From Apostichopus japonicus (lineage: Eukaryota; Echinodermata; Holothuroidea; Aspidochirotida; Stichopodidae), in the NCBI RefSeq assembly GCF_037975245.1, contig NC_092562.1, positions 833,501 through 897,500 of the forward strand: a stretch of 64,000 nt of DNA. The letters run 5' to 3'. The notes under the pieces were generated by a model. That model was not told the DNA's origin. It saw nothing but the letters and a program-made list of their open reading frames with translations, and did no database searches. Shown in pieces: positions 37,491 through 50,228 of the stretch (position 1 is the stretch's first letter; the number at the start of each line of letters is the position of its first letter). The position numbers and the translations under genes are program-made.

Positions 37491-39968
37491 AGGGATGGTG
37501 TAGAGTAGGGCATTTGGGTGGGTTTGGGTAGGGGCTCTGGGGGGGAGGGGTGGGACCCTGGCCCTTCCCCTTTGCGTACGCCACTAGTTGGGTTAAGAGT
37601 ATCAGTAGTACAGTGTGATGGTATATTTAGAGATGAGAGGCATATAGCGAGGAAACTTTAGCAGAACCAAAATTCTCAAAAAGTGATCCTTACATCGAAA
37701 GACCTTACCCCCCCCTCCCCCCATTTTGTTTTGGAAGAAGACATAATAATACCAAATAAAATCTTATATAATAAGTTGATATTTACTGTTCGCATGTTGC
37801 CCTGTCTATACCTTCACTTTGTCCTTTTTCTTCCCATTTTTTTTTTTTTTGTTAACTCTATGAACCGTTGTCTATACCATACCGGTAAAGTAAATTGATC
37901 AACACTAAGATAAATTACACGTCACAAATTTACTTTAATATATACCTTCAATTAAATATCCAGCTAACAGACGTTGCCCGTTGATTCTGCAGATCCGGCC
38001 GTATAGTGCAAATTGACATTTCAATTAAAGGTTCTTCAAAAAGATTGAGTCTTTTCGGTAAATTCCTATTAATAACTCCGTTTACAGATCAAATGATTTG
38101 GCAAATATTATTGATTGCAAAGTCACTTGATTTGTGATTATAACAAAATTGACCTTCTTGTCTTCCCTTTGTCTTTAACAAATCTTTAATCAATCGGCGA
38201 AAGCAATCATCTACTCTGCTTTCTTTTTCTCTTATCCCATCCTGCCCCCCCCCCCACACTCTCGAAGTTAATGGATAGTTTACCAAGGAAACATCTATTA
38301 ATTGAATGTATACCCCGTTTAATCGAAAGAGAGTTTGAACAATACTAATTACCAAGACAGATGATTTTAAGTGAACAAAATAAAAAGTATTGCGTTATAA
38401 CAAATGGCTGTCATAGTATATACGCAGTTCCTTTTTATTTACCAGACTTAAATGCTCGCCAAATTATAGAACCTCCTACATCAATCAAACAAGTATAGAG
38501 AGAGAGAGAAAGAGAAAAAAAAAATAATCGTGAGTAAACGAAATTTGTTAAGCGCGAAGCCCTTTCAATTGCTTTTGTACCTTTCAAACACACGCATATA
38601 TAACAGACCCTCACCGTGTACCAATAACGGGCTCATATAGTATTAACAGCTCCAAAAGAAAAGAACAAAAAAGAAAAACAGTTCGGTTAGTGGAACTTCA
38701 ACTTGCAGAGATGTAAATCTGTTTACAGAGCGATCTAAAGCCCATTAGCTGCCAAAACTATCCTAATTGATGGCTAATAAACACTCCAGATTCCATATCT
38801 TGATTCATCGGAATACCACGAACTTTCAACCTTACAAAAAAAAGCTTTGAAAATAAAACTAGGCCATTGAAGTGTTTGGTAAAGACGTTTAAGGAAGAAA
38901 GAGAAGAAAGAAAAAAACACAGGTTAATGCCACCGCTAATCAGCAAAAGCGGAAATGATGGGGTGTAGACGAAGGGTACGGTGGGCGGGTTTCGTGGATA
39001 GGGGGGGGGGGGGGAGTGAGGAGGTTAGCAAAGTTATTTTGAATTGTTTGTTAAAGTTATTCAATCTTTCAAAGATGAGAAAACAGTCAAGAGAGAAAAT
39101 AAAAAAAGTTAAAAGGAATGAAACGAATAGCTGAATCGCTCAAACAGATTTTTGTAAAACAACGGGTTTTATTTTTAATATTATTTCTCTCCTGGTATTA
39201 TATATCATAAAAGTTGAGTTAAAAGTAGACTTTAATACTACATAAAATAAACAACATCTTCATATCAAGCAAATGATAATAACTATTCAAATTTCAGTTT
39301 AATGTGGAATTTTTTAAGAAGAAGGATTTCTTAAAAAGAAGTTTATTTATCCATAAATGTATAACAAAAAGGAGAAAAAAAGGTGGTTACAATTTTTACG
39401 GCAATTCTAACCAAGTTGTTCATTAATGAAAGTGTATCGCATGGACGTAAGTACGAAACATTCGTAGAAGGGTATGTGAAGATTCACACCGATTGGAGAG
39501 GCGGGGGGGGGGGGTGGGTGGATTGGGAGAGGCACCAGAGGCTTTGCAGCATGTTTGATATTGTAGTTCCCTCGGATACATTGAAATGGAAGTAATGTTT
39601 TGAAAAAGGATAACATAAGTATGCATGGGCAACCATGGTGCTCTGTTGGGTGGGGTTGGGGGCGGGGGGTTGGGTAGGGCGAGTGGGTAGATCTCAAGTT
39701 TTGACCTTTCTCATTCATTTCAAAAGGACAAATGAATCGACCAAAGGTATATCTGTACATCTTTGATTGCGATCTTTATAATGGAAGTTTGGTTTTCTAA
39801 ATATGAATTGGAAGACAAAGGCCTCTCTCTCTCTCTCTATATATATACTTTCATAATGTCACAATGGGAAAAAAGAACGAATCTGTGAGAGTAAAATTAA
39901 CGTAAAAACGTGAATTATTTATATTAAGTTTTAAACCTATAGAATGAATACACTATTACCTTCTTTGA

Positions 39969-39971
<3 letters not shown>

Positions 39972-40039
<68 letters not shown>
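39972..40039. repeat. (TA)n dinucleotide array
   Basis: About 34 TA units, then CTATATATATATA. Confidence 0.97.
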
Positions 40040-40041
<2 letters not shown>

Positions 40042-40429
40042 ATATATATATACAATGAAAACTACCGGATATCGCCCTCAGTTCTCCATATAGCTATCAA
40101 TATATCGCAGTCGCTGTTACTAAACGGATTCGATTCTCTTCTCGGCATTCACTGAATGACTTATTGTCGATAATAAACTGTTTCCCCCCTAAACGAGATC
40201 AATTTAGGAGGCGCTGTTGCAAATTGGATTCATTGATAAATATATGATTGTCATATTTCATATTTGAATATGCGACATAACGAGGATCTATCCTAATTAA
40301 GTTATAATGTGTAGGATTTATGCCATCAGGGTCTTTGTACTGTGGGCTGTGTAATTATATATAAATGTGTGGTGAAAAGCGTCAATCTGTTCCGGACATC
40401 GATAAGAGAACTTCCGCGGGCTATGGAGG

Positions 40430-40500
40430 GAGGAGAAGGCGGGGCGGAAATACGGCGAGGCGGCAATTCAGAAAGTGACAGAACACGTTATATAAGCGGC
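40430..40500 (+). promoter_or_regulatory. Possible core promoter (GC box plus TATA)
   Basis: A GC-rich block with GGCGGGGCGG (about 40438-40447) is followed 40 bases later by TTATATAAG (40488-40496) inside otherwise AT-rich DNA. The pair has the spacing of a TATA promoter with an Sp1-type site. No recognisable coding exon follows, so this may drive a non-coding transcript, a distant first exon, or nothing. Confidence 0.2.
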
Positions 40501-42444
40501 TGATTTTTTATCGTTTTATTACTATTATTTTTTTACTGATTGATTATTTACGAGTACCGGAAAAACAAGAGTTAATAAGATGTTATTTTATCTTTAATGG
40601 GGTGCTGCATGGACATGGTAAATGAATTAATCCATGTATGTGAATTATTATTGTTTCATAAGAAAAAAGAGAAACTATATGAATTAGCAATGGTTATAAA
40701 TTATTGCAAGTTATTGATACGATAGGGTACATAAAACCCAGTATAATAAATAAGTGTCAAATTATGCTAAGTGTGTTGTTAAAACTAAACACGTACAAGC
40801 ATAGTTTACTTCGCATCTAGTACATAATGCAAAGCTAACTTGATATTAGCTTCATACCATCTATAACGTTAGGACTGCTAATGTATTTCTTTCTAATTAT
40901 TCAGACGATCGTATCATGCGCAAATATAATATTAAGAGGGGGAGGGGGGGTGGAGGAGGTGACCCCACCTTCATCGTCAATGGGGGGGGGGGGACGTTCA
41001 GTTGGGGAATTTTGTTTCCAAGATTCAACAGTATTTATCCGCCCAACACCGTCCATTTAACTTTGGACATGTCTTTTTTTCTTTCTTTTTTTTTACATTT
41101 TATTTTTAAGTAATGAAACAAACTGTTGCAACTTTCTCCTCTCTGTGACATTCATTTTACAATTATTAATAATTTTCATATGATTACCATTTAATACGAT
41201 TTTATGCATTTTCCTTTCTGAAAGTATAATCATGATTTCAGGAAAACACTAAATACCCAGTCAAATTAGAGGACTAAGTGAAGCTTGCAAGGATTTGGCC
41301 ATAGGGTGGGGGAGTCGCTTATCGTGGTTTTTCAAAATGGCCCATCACAATTGCCAAGAATGATTCTTTGTTTAACATTTTCAAATTTTGGTCACCCTCT
41401 GTAATCACAGTTGATCGTGTAATTTTTTCGCCATATATGATGACGACATTGAAGCGAGTTGCCAACACCCATTCCTCCCCCTTCCCTCCCCCCCCCCAAT
41501 ACACCAACAACAATAATAACAGCAACAAACAAACAAGCAACTTAAAAACAAAGTAAGAAACACATGGATACATTGCTTTTGAATATTGCTTAGTAATTAT
41601 CAGTTTCACTTATATACGTCGAGCAACTTAAACATATACCACCCCATGCATGTATTATCTTCTTTATAATCTCATACATATATATAAAACCAGTTTTTCG
41701 CTTTCGTAAACTTTAAATACACTTCCCTGATGGGATCATATTAATCTTATCTTACATTATATTTAATATACGGCCACAAACATGTTCGGTATCAATTTGA
41801 CCTGAGCGTTTTGTATCTTCCTTAAACCTCTCCTTGACAGAAACGATAAGATAATATCGATTTTAAAGCAATAAAATCCGTCGCCCAACCGTCTTTTAAA
41901 CAAGCTCTAGTGCGTTATCGTCATTATACATACTAGTTTACTCCTTTCGGCTTTTGCTGGCAATATGGATATAGCTTCTTCATGGCTGATCCTCGCCACT
42001 TGAGTTCAACAGAGTGTCGCGTCATTACGAAGTAGATAATCTTTCCCGTCTCTCTCTCTCTCACCTCTCTCTCTCTCTCTCTCTCTGTCACCCACAAACA
42101 CTTCTACTCTTTACTGTCTCGCCGCTATACCTCACATCGTTGTGAGAATTAGGGAAATAACAATTTACAAAACGCGACTATTAAAGATCATATACATTTT
42201 ATTATTATTTTTTTTTTCTTCTTGCTGTCTTTGAGACATTTCTGAGAGGGATAATCTTTTTTGGATTTTGATAAACAGCTGTTGATAGACATGTTTCGAA
42301 ATTCTAGCCACTTGAGATGTTTGGCAGGAATTAACTACTTCAAGACTCGACGGCATAAGTCTATAACGTAATGAGAAGACGATAGAACACGATGACAGAT
42401 TCAGTATGATTTTCAGTGCGACTAGTGACTCAGTATGAAAGATA

Positions 42445-43145
42445 AGTGGTATTGCCTGCGTAGCTCGTACCTATTGAATATCACTTAACAATCAACTAGG
42501 CCAACGGAAAGAAACTCATAGTGCGTTAAGTCGGGGGTTGTGCAGATACGGAATAAAATAAGTCGTTTGCGAGGCTAGAACTAGGTATATTGTATCCCTG
42601 CACTTGTTTCAGTTTGGTCCTGTTAAGAGATACTTCCCATCGGCAAGCAGGGACTTTTATGTAGAAGACGGTATTTTGGCCTGCAAGCCTAACACTGCAT
42701 AAAGATTTCGTAATCTCCATCGGCCTGCGTATCTTGAATATTCCGCTTTCTGGATCTACCGGTATCGCCTGCTAGACTGGTACTGGGTTTTGTATTCGTA
42801 TGTATAGCCATACGCAAAGTGTGAAGAGTATTCTGGACCTTCCTAAAACAGGCCTACATATATGCCTGCTAGATTGGTCATAGGTTAATGTGTCCGCATA
42901 TACACAAGAAAGACTGTCACCTCACTTGGGTCCTGCAGAGATTACATTCCACCCTTAAAGAGGACACGGTTCCTGCCAGTGGTTCTTCATACTTGCCTAC
43001 TAAACTAGCATTGGGTTTTTTGCATTCGTATATACCCTACGTACAGCAATCTGTACAGTCACCTCTATTTGTTCTATAGAAGTATATCGCTCCCTGACAA
43101 AGAAGAGTGTGATACGGATTGCCTGCTAGACCGGTACTGGTTATT
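42445..43145. repeat. Degenerate tandem repeat with TGCCTGCTAGACTGGT motif
   Basis: The motif GCCTGCTAGACTGGTACTGG and its variants begin at 42767, 42864, 42995 and 43121. Weaker relatives lie at about 42452, 42677 and 42723. Spacing is 97-131 bases, and inter-motif text also recurs (ATTCGTATRTA followed by TACG). It looks like an old decayed array with monomers of roughly 100-130 bases. Confidence 0.5.
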
Positions 43146-46100
43146 GTGTTGGTACATAAACGAGATTGGCGGATTTTGATGAATTTGTTGCACAGGCTCT
43201 ACTTTCAATTTATTATTTATTAAATGAAAAAGACGCCCTCGAATAGTTTAAAGTGCCACATCTTTCCCCCATTCATCTAAAAGGGAACAATACCGTAACT
43301 AGTCATGTAAATGAACATACTTGCATTTCTCAAGGACATCGTGCTCTTAAATTAAAATAACTCTATTTCCAACACACTATCAATAATACATGCATGGCCA
43401 TACATAAGTATCCCCCCCCCCCTCTTTGGCAAATGTATACGTTGCTTTCTTGGTGGGTTTATACGACCTTGTAGATGTAAACTCTCAAGTAATCCTTTCA
43501 TTTACATTTGAGACCATCTAACCGTCATATGGTACGATACGGTTTTCTCAGCAAACACAAAAATCTAGGCCTTTATGCCTAGACTACCACATTAATTACC
43601 TTATTCTTAAGCCCCCCTCATATACATTTAGTTCTATCAAAACCCATACTAAGCTACACCGCAGTCTGATGGTATTAACGTCTACATTGATTTTGTGTGT
43701 TTTCTTTTTTCTTTCTTTCATTTTGGGGATTAAACTTTCGCTACCTTTTCACCTATCTAAAGGGCTCAGTTTGTTGTGTACAAGACGTGTTTAACTTTCT
43801 CCAAGAAATCAAAGACTTTAAATATCTTAATCTCGTTTCTGAAGTCATGTTGACGTAACAAATTAAATTTACTTAGTCCGACTTCTATTCGTTGTATCTT
43901 CCTCGAAAGAATTTGATCAAACGGTTCGATGCAACGGTTGATAAGAAGTCTTATTCGCTATATAGCTTCTGTAAATGTCTTGCATGGGGTAAGTCGAAAT
44001 AGGATTAGCATAATTTAGCTTTGGCTTCACAAAGACCATTGCGAACCACTTAATGTATCTCTAGGAGCAACATTCAATAAGAAAAAACCTTACAAACAAA
44101 CTGTAGATTTCGTGTGTCAACCTTTTTCTTTTTGGTTTTATTTTTTATCGTTCGCGCCGTACGGTTGCTATAACCACTGGAAAACCAATACAGGTATTTC
44201 ACCCACTTTAACAAGATAATTGCAAAGTTATGCTTCCGTGTCTTTTTGACAGATTGTCAGATTGTGGCTCGGGGTGACTGGGTCATATCGCAAGTTTATG
44301 GCAAGTGGTAGGGGCGGATGGAGGGAGGGGGAGGAGGCAGTCGAACAGCCACAGGGGTTGGGTGTTCTTGAAGATGGGTGGGTTTAGCGTGGTAGAGTCG
44401 GAGGTATTGGTTGGGTTGGTATAGGGTTGGGTTCGAAGGGAAGGTTAAATCGCTCAAAATTAACAATTTAAAATCGTTTTGGAAGACCCAAGTTTTCTTG
44501 TCGCGAATATTTTGAGCTATTGTTGATCATTTTTTTGAGTGCTTTTCGATGTTAAAAATCTCATAACAATGAACGCCATTAGCATTACTAATTCAGATTG
44601 GATTTCAAAAACGAAAATCATTTGAAAATTTTCAGAATGCTTCTAACCTGTGATTAATTACGGTACGAATTATTGTCTGTAAGACATAATTTGGATGCTT
44701 GCATATGATTTATTGATATATCCAGTATATTCATTTATGTTTGGTTACACTAACTGTGAGAAAAAGAAGAAGAAAAAGAAAAAAACTTGTTGGAAGGTAT
44801 CTCAGTATCATCAAGGTCACTAGTACCATCAACTCAACCAAATATGCTAGTAAAGTCAATTAATGGTCACTCACGTTTAAACATCAACACGTGTTTCCCT
44901 CACAATAAGACATTTATTCATCTAGGTTTACTCTTATCAATGTCTCTATAGTGAAACTAACTGACTCGAAACTGACCTTCTACTGCAAGAAAGTATACTT
45001 TCAAACCTTCATTAGAAAAAGAAAATCGAAAAACAATTCATTTGTAAAGTTTTCGTTCAAATTTTGGAGGCGATATTTTGATAATCGTTGACATCAATTG
45101 GGTTAAAAAGACGTCTCTTGTTCAACAATTTACATCTGGGTTATTGGGTCGTTCGCAGAACAAACTGATCAAGTTTTTTACAGTATATAGTTTACTTGCA
45201 TATTTGACTCCCCACTTCTCGGTTCAACAATAAAAGGGCTCACGTCGGCGACACAGAGACCATGGTCATTCAATGAACCAATTTGGAACCAATGTGTAAA
45301 ACAAATGTCGGCTAGTAACCTTAAAGAGGGTTTTAATCATTGGACAAGACTGGGTAAGTTTGATTAAGGCGAAATAGAAGCTATTCTGTTGACTTTTGCT
45401 TTATACAACGTTCAACAATCTTTGTTTTATTTGTTACACACTGTAGGGTAAATAGTTTGTTAGGTTGCATTAGTATAAGGACGATCTATAGTGTGTAAAC
45501 ATACGGAGGTATATTGTGTGGACCAAATGAATACCAGATGTACATCTCTCGGCTTCCGTCGGGGATAATATAACTTGGGGAGACACCACCGGCTTAGGGT
45601 GCGAGCACATGCATGTCGCCCTCAATTGACTATATATATATATAGACAGAAATATTTTTTCCTATATTTTTGCCACATTCTCTATTGCATCGAATGATAC
45701 TGCGGTTATGGTGCCTAACGTTACACTGTGTGTCACTGCACGTTACTGTGGCATCTGCCTGACAACCCCCTTCCCTTCCTCCATCCCCCAAATGTGTTTG
45801 CTGTTATTATGTCTTGCCTGACACCCGATTCTCATGGCTTTATCAGTTAAAACTGGTAAAGGTGAGTACCCGTTCAACAGCTAAACCGATGTATGTTATA
45901 ATTTCTTAACATGTGTTACATTTATGACTAGTTGCTACTGAGAAGGACTTACAAACAGAAAATACTAAACACACAATCCAATGCATAATGATTGACTGGA
46001 CTAACCAGACTACTCTGAAGGTTTCGCTAAATAATTTCGTCCACATTTTAACAGAAAATGGATGACACTTTACTGCAAAACGCTTAAAATCTGCAATTTG

Positions 46101-47049
46101 AACCATCTTTACAAGGTAAACTAACTTGTCAAACATAGGGACAGCGGTTTAGACTCCTAACCAGTCATTAGTTGAAACAGCATCTGCTGACAGGTCTAAC
46201 AAGTGTTACGGTGTTATAACACACTTCAGTTTATACTGATTAACGGTTGTCTCTTATTCACATTACCAACTGATCAAGCAATGTACATTGGCTGTGCCTG
46301 GAAATGTTTGCGAAGATACCATGATTTTAGGGGGTTGGGAGGGCGGGGGTAGGAGGGGGGGTGGGGGAATCATGCGCTTCTTCGTCTCTCTATACTTGAT
46401 AATCCGGAAATGGCTACAGATCATTCGAAAGCAGAAGTTGAAATTCATTCAAGTAGGAGAAAATGACGGACTAAGCCATGTGAACATTACAATTCCTTAT
46501 CTCCATACACATGAAAATATCAAGTACCGTCATTGAACAATTGAAAGAGTTTTCTTATGTCATGTCTGTGATGGCAATTACCCTATAATTGAGTCAACAT
46601 TATTCAAGTATTTAACAAAACAAAACGTCTCACACACATAGACTAATAGACACCTTTGACTTCTTGTCACTATGGAAACTAAATAAAATAATATATAAAT
46701 AGGTAAAAAAGAAAAAAGAAAAAGAAAAAAATTAACAAGTCCAATATTTAGCTTTTGTCAAAAAGAAATCATAAGTTTATCAGTTTGAACAGGATGACTG
46801 CACGTACGGTTATATTGAAATCTATTAAACAAATATAGTTGCAATTCTGACAAGTCTGGGTGGTAACGACAGATTTTAATTCTAAACAATGTCAGTTTTG
46901 TCTTATACAAGTTTCTCCATTATCTGCATGGATACTCCAAATTGTTTACAACTAATATTTATCGAGCAACATTCCATGTCAAACTTCAACAATATACCAG
47001 TTTGATGCTTTGACTGATCTCCTAGATGATGCCAATATTGTATCTCAGT

Positions 47050-47105
47050 GTGGTGGGGTGGGTTGGGGTTGGGGTGGTTGAGGTTGGGGTGGGTGGGGGT
47101 GGGGT
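47050..47105 (+). repeat. G-rich TTGGGG/TGGGG block
   Basis: Repeated GGGG runs separated by TT or T on the + strand, ending at GGGGTTAAAC. Strong G-quadruplex potential. It is too short and irregular to be a telomere tract. Confidence 0.8.
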
Positions 47106-47162
47106 TAAACGTTACTGAAAGCATCTTCTTTTGTTGAATTTGATAATTTTTGCGTTACTTTT

Positions 47163-47202
47163 CGAAACTATACGTAACTATACGAAACTATACGTAACCA
47201 TA
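47163..47202. repeat. Two tandem copies of a 20-bp unit
   Basis: CGAAACTATACGTAACTATA is repeated twice, with one difference at the end of copy 2. Confidence 0.85.
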
Positions 47203-47563
47203 GAAATGTTAGTCATCTTCACTAGTCAAGTTTCAATTCAAATAGTAAAAGTAACTTGAGTCGAATCGAAAATTTTGAATTTGTTTTTCTTTAAATTAAA
47301 GTTCCTTTGAAAGCCGGTGTTTAATGTTATATACCATTAAGACTGTGATTCATGGACCTTGAGAATTCCATTGACTGTTCTATCGCGTACTTCGTGGAAT
47401 TTAAGAAAAGCTCGTTTCCAATAATTCTAAGCAATGGAATGCATGGATCCCTTTGAAAGGAAAACGTCTTCAAATGGGTTGCGAGAGTGCGCGCGTCGTA
47501 CGGACATGAGCGCACATACCTAAAAGTTATTGGACTGCGGTGTGCCTAAATACCGCGCGTTGA

Positions 47564-47572
47564 CTATATAGG
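47564..47572 (+). promoter_or_regulatory. Possible TATA box for the candidate gene at 47730
   Basis: CTATATAGG lies just after GC-rich sequence containing CCGCGCG and before CACGTGCGCA (47592-47601). It is about 165 bases upstream of the candidate start codon. The 5' leader would contain upstream ATGs (47679 with a good Kozak context, and 47704), each opening a very short frame, which weakens the case. Confidence 0.2.
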
Positions 47573-47729
47573 TATCATATGAAACTTTAACACGTGCGCA
47601 ACCATTCGTGGTTGCAGCTTGCGATATTGAACTCTCACCCAAGGCGTTCGGAACGTAGTCTTTCGATATCTATATGTACCATGGGCACCAACCAACACGA
47701 GAAATGAATTCCGGGGATTGCGACATTAT

Positions 47730-47867
47730 ATGAAGCAGGAAACAAAAAAGATGTCCTATTTATCTACTATACCTTTCAAGAAACGATTTTCAAACCGCTT
47801 CGTTCCTCCAATATTTCAAGCTGGAGAAAAGAGTAGATTCGGGTTTCTTCAATATAAATCGGACGCG
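47730..47867 (+). CDS. Candidate exon 1 of an unrecognised two-exon gene
   Basis: ATG at 47730 (a second in-frame ATG at 47751) opens a 46-codon frame ending exactly at a strong donor, GCG|GTAAGT, in phase 0. The frame is open still further upstream, to about 47628. The peptide is basic and non-repetitive (KKRFSNRFVPPIFQAGEK and FGFLQYKSDA), unlike the low-complexity frames elsewhere in the desert. No signal peptide or membrane segment is evident. I do not recognise the family. Joined to the open, phase-0 frame at 48523 it would encode 125 residues. It could also be a chance frame or transposon-derived. Confidence 0.3.
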
Positions 47868-48189
47868 GTAAGTTGCCATGGTATATAACCTATATGGCAT
47901 TTGTTTTGTTGTTGTGCGTAGCATGAAGTACAAGTGTGTACTATATATAATAGTATATGTCTATTGTTGAACATTGAACACTGTTCGAAGTACGTCCATT
48001 ACAATTTGCCATATTTTAAAATTAGATCCATACTTTAAGGAGTTAACGTGCATGCAGTAAGAAACAAACAAACATATGATCATTTTTTCTTTAATCAGGA
48101 ATGTTAAGTTTTGCTTTCAAGAAGAAAGCGAAGGGACTTTTATAGATACCGTATGAATTCACTATCGTTTCATGATGATGATAATAGAA

Positions 48190-48302
48190 AATAATAGTAA
48201 TAGTAATAATAATAATAATCCTACTAACAATCCTAATAATCCTAATAATAATCCTAATAATAATCCTAATAATCCTAATAATCCTAATAATCCTAATAAT
48301 CC

Positions 48303-48394
<92 letters not shown>
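48190..48394. repeat. (AAT)n array with CCTAATAAT higher-order segment
   Basis: AAT units with AGT variants, then about ten CCT-containing units (CCTAATAAT or CCTAATAATAAT, about 48219-48306), then about 29 pure AAT units. Frames read poly-Asn or poly-Leu and are not genes. It lies inside the intron of the candidate gene if that gene is real. Confidence 0.96.
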
Positions 48395-48398
<4 letters not shown>

Positions 48399-48522
48399 CA
48401 AGTTGTAATTCTGTGTTATGAGAGCTAGCTTTAACCTATATATATATAAGTATATTTCGCAAATTCATGAATGAAAAGAAGAAACGTTCAGTAAGTTTCT
48501 TTGTTTTTTATCATGATTCTAG

Positions 48523-48762
48523 ATTCCGCAAATTTCATTGGCTTTGGTAGACAGAGGCTCATCCAGGGGTTCTTCAAAGAACTTACTGAAAGATTTTGGT
48601 AAAGTTGCTGTTGCCCAATGGGTTAAGTTTGAACTGCACTCGAAAACCCAATCAACACCCACAGGTAAATTAATGCAGAGACGTAACAAGAACAGGAGGT
48701 TTCGCTGGTCGGAAAGATACAATAATAACAGTGTGAAAACAGGAACTGGAACAGTGATCTAA
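48523..48762 (+). CDS. Candidate exon 2 of the unrecognised two-exon gene
   Basis: A T-rich tract ending TGATTCTAG precedes 48523. From there a 79-codon frame runs in phase 0 to TAA at 48760-48762. It includes ALVDRGSSRGSSKNLLKDF and KVAVAQWVKFELHSK, followed by an Arg/Lys-rich stretch and an Asn/Thr-rich end. An internal donor-like CCCACAG|GTAAAT occurs at 48667, so the exon might instead end there in another phase. The DNA at 48552-48569 (CAGAGGCTCATCCAGGGG) resembles the CAGNGGCGGATCCAGG ends of hAT transposons, so part of this exon may derive from a repeat. Function is unknown. Confidence 0.3.
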   Translation: MPQISLALVDRGSSRGSSKNLLKDFGKVAVAQWVKFELHSKTQSTPTGKLMQRRNKNRRFRWSERYNNNSVKTGTGTVI

Positions 48763-50219
48763 GTTGATGTATTTGGCGTGACGTCATCATCGATCATTCA
48801 TTGTAAAATGACAACTTAAATTGTCCGTGCACAGATACGCTTTATACTGCTCATTACTAAGTTTACCTGTAAAATGTTTTTGCAATGATACGCTTTCAAA
48901 CTTCCCTTCATTTACAGACCGTCCCTCCCCCTCCCCATCCCCTCCCCCACCCAATTGCCTACAGCCTCCCTGATACCTAAATCTTTCTAACTCAGCGGTT
49001 GGAAAGTTTAAGGAAACTTGACAGGTTGAATCTCAACAATAAAAAAAACAAAACATCTGGTTAATGATTGCGCTGTAATAATGTACGCAGTCATTACGGC
49101 AGTTGCCGGATGAGATCCATGTAAAATCATGACCATTATATTGACGAAGCAATAATCCAAAGTAGAACTTGTAAATGATTGGTTATTTATTTGTATTTAT
49201 TCTGCTCATTTATCTTTTCTTGTTATTACCCTTTCGTCCTAACAGGCGAAGTTTATACCCTAATTATTTACATCACTGCCATCTTCGAATCTCTGTCACA
49301 TGGTTTCTTAGACCATTTCTTTTGGATGTTTTATAGTATTTCTTGATTGACCCTTTTAAATTAGAATAATGCATAAGCTTGGTATTTGAAAGATAGATTT
49401 CTAAATCACGTGAGAGCATACTCTCCGATTTCTTCAGCTTTAAATGTATGACTATTTGGATATAGTACGTATAGGCCAGGGACGTTTATATCTTGTCGTA
49501 AGGTTCTCGGGCCACTTTAATTGTGAAAATTAACCTTCAGTCGAGCAGCAGAAAAGTTTCCCGGAGAACGAAATCTGTCAACGGGCCGCAACCCCCACAC
49601 CCCCTCCCCCAACCTGTGGTACCTGATATACATAAGAAGTTACCACCACCATTACAAGTTATATCTCTATAAAGCTGATTAAGCAATCCGATTGACTTTG
49701 CTCCCCAGTTCCCCAGTATAGATTTATCATTCGGTTCGACACTACGTCTAAACTTTGTCCAAATTCCCTAAAAAGAAAAGTTTATTAATTGCATTGAGCG
49801 TACGGAAACTCGAACAAACTCACAACTTAAAGTTACATGAATACTAAAGTCTTCAGATCAGTCGTTTTAATGGCAACTTAAAACTTTCCTTTTTCCGTCC
49901 TGACACTCCATCATTCACACACATTCACAACCTCCACCCGTTGCACCATTCTCCGAAAACATTCCCCAATATTTGGCAAACCGTTATTGACGAAGGCGCA
50001 CTTCATATACCACTCATCCAGACAAATTATATTCTAGCAAGTTCTCTATCACTGTTGTGTGATTGTTTAGCCTTACGACCCTCCTGTTTTCTGGCATGCC
50101 CAGCTTTTTCCTTATTTTTTCCATTTAATATGAAATACTTAGTATGAACCAGTTGCGCGAAATATATCAGGGCCAAAGTCACAAGAAAGCAAGTTGCGGT
50201 CGTCTTTTCAGTATTCAGT
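48763..50219. other. Spacer upstream of the peroxiredoxin gene
   Basis: No exon was recognised. The spacer carries TGACGTCA at 48779-48786 and two C-rich tracts (about 48920-48955 and 49590-49612). The peroxiredoxin promoter must lie in the last few hundred bases, but no TATA box or obvious initiator stands out. Confidence 0.45.
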
Positions 50220-50228
50220 ATGGCAGCA
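50220..50228 (+). CDS. PRDX3: PRDX3 exon 1 coding part (Met-Ala-Ala)
   Basis: ATGGCAGCA is followed directly by a strong donor, GTAAGT (50229-50234), in phase 0. That is the phase needed by exon 2 at 52305. Only three codons lie here, as is common when the targeting peptide is split early. An upstream ATG at 50144 is out of frame and would act as an upstream start if the transcript begins before it. A different first exon cannot be excluded. Confidence 0.65.

Noticed and set aside
47050-47105. Internal telomere tract (TTGGGG units)
   Set aside because: Too short and irregular. Animal telomeres use TTAGGG, so it is kept only as a G-rich block.
48162-48408. Poly-Leu and poly-Asn open frames
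   Set aside because: Translations of the AAT array.
48552-48569. hAT transposon terminal repeat
   Set aside because: It resembles CAGNGGCGGATCCAGG with mismatches, but no matching inverted end or 8-bp duplication was found nearby, so it is noted only as a caution on the candidate exon.
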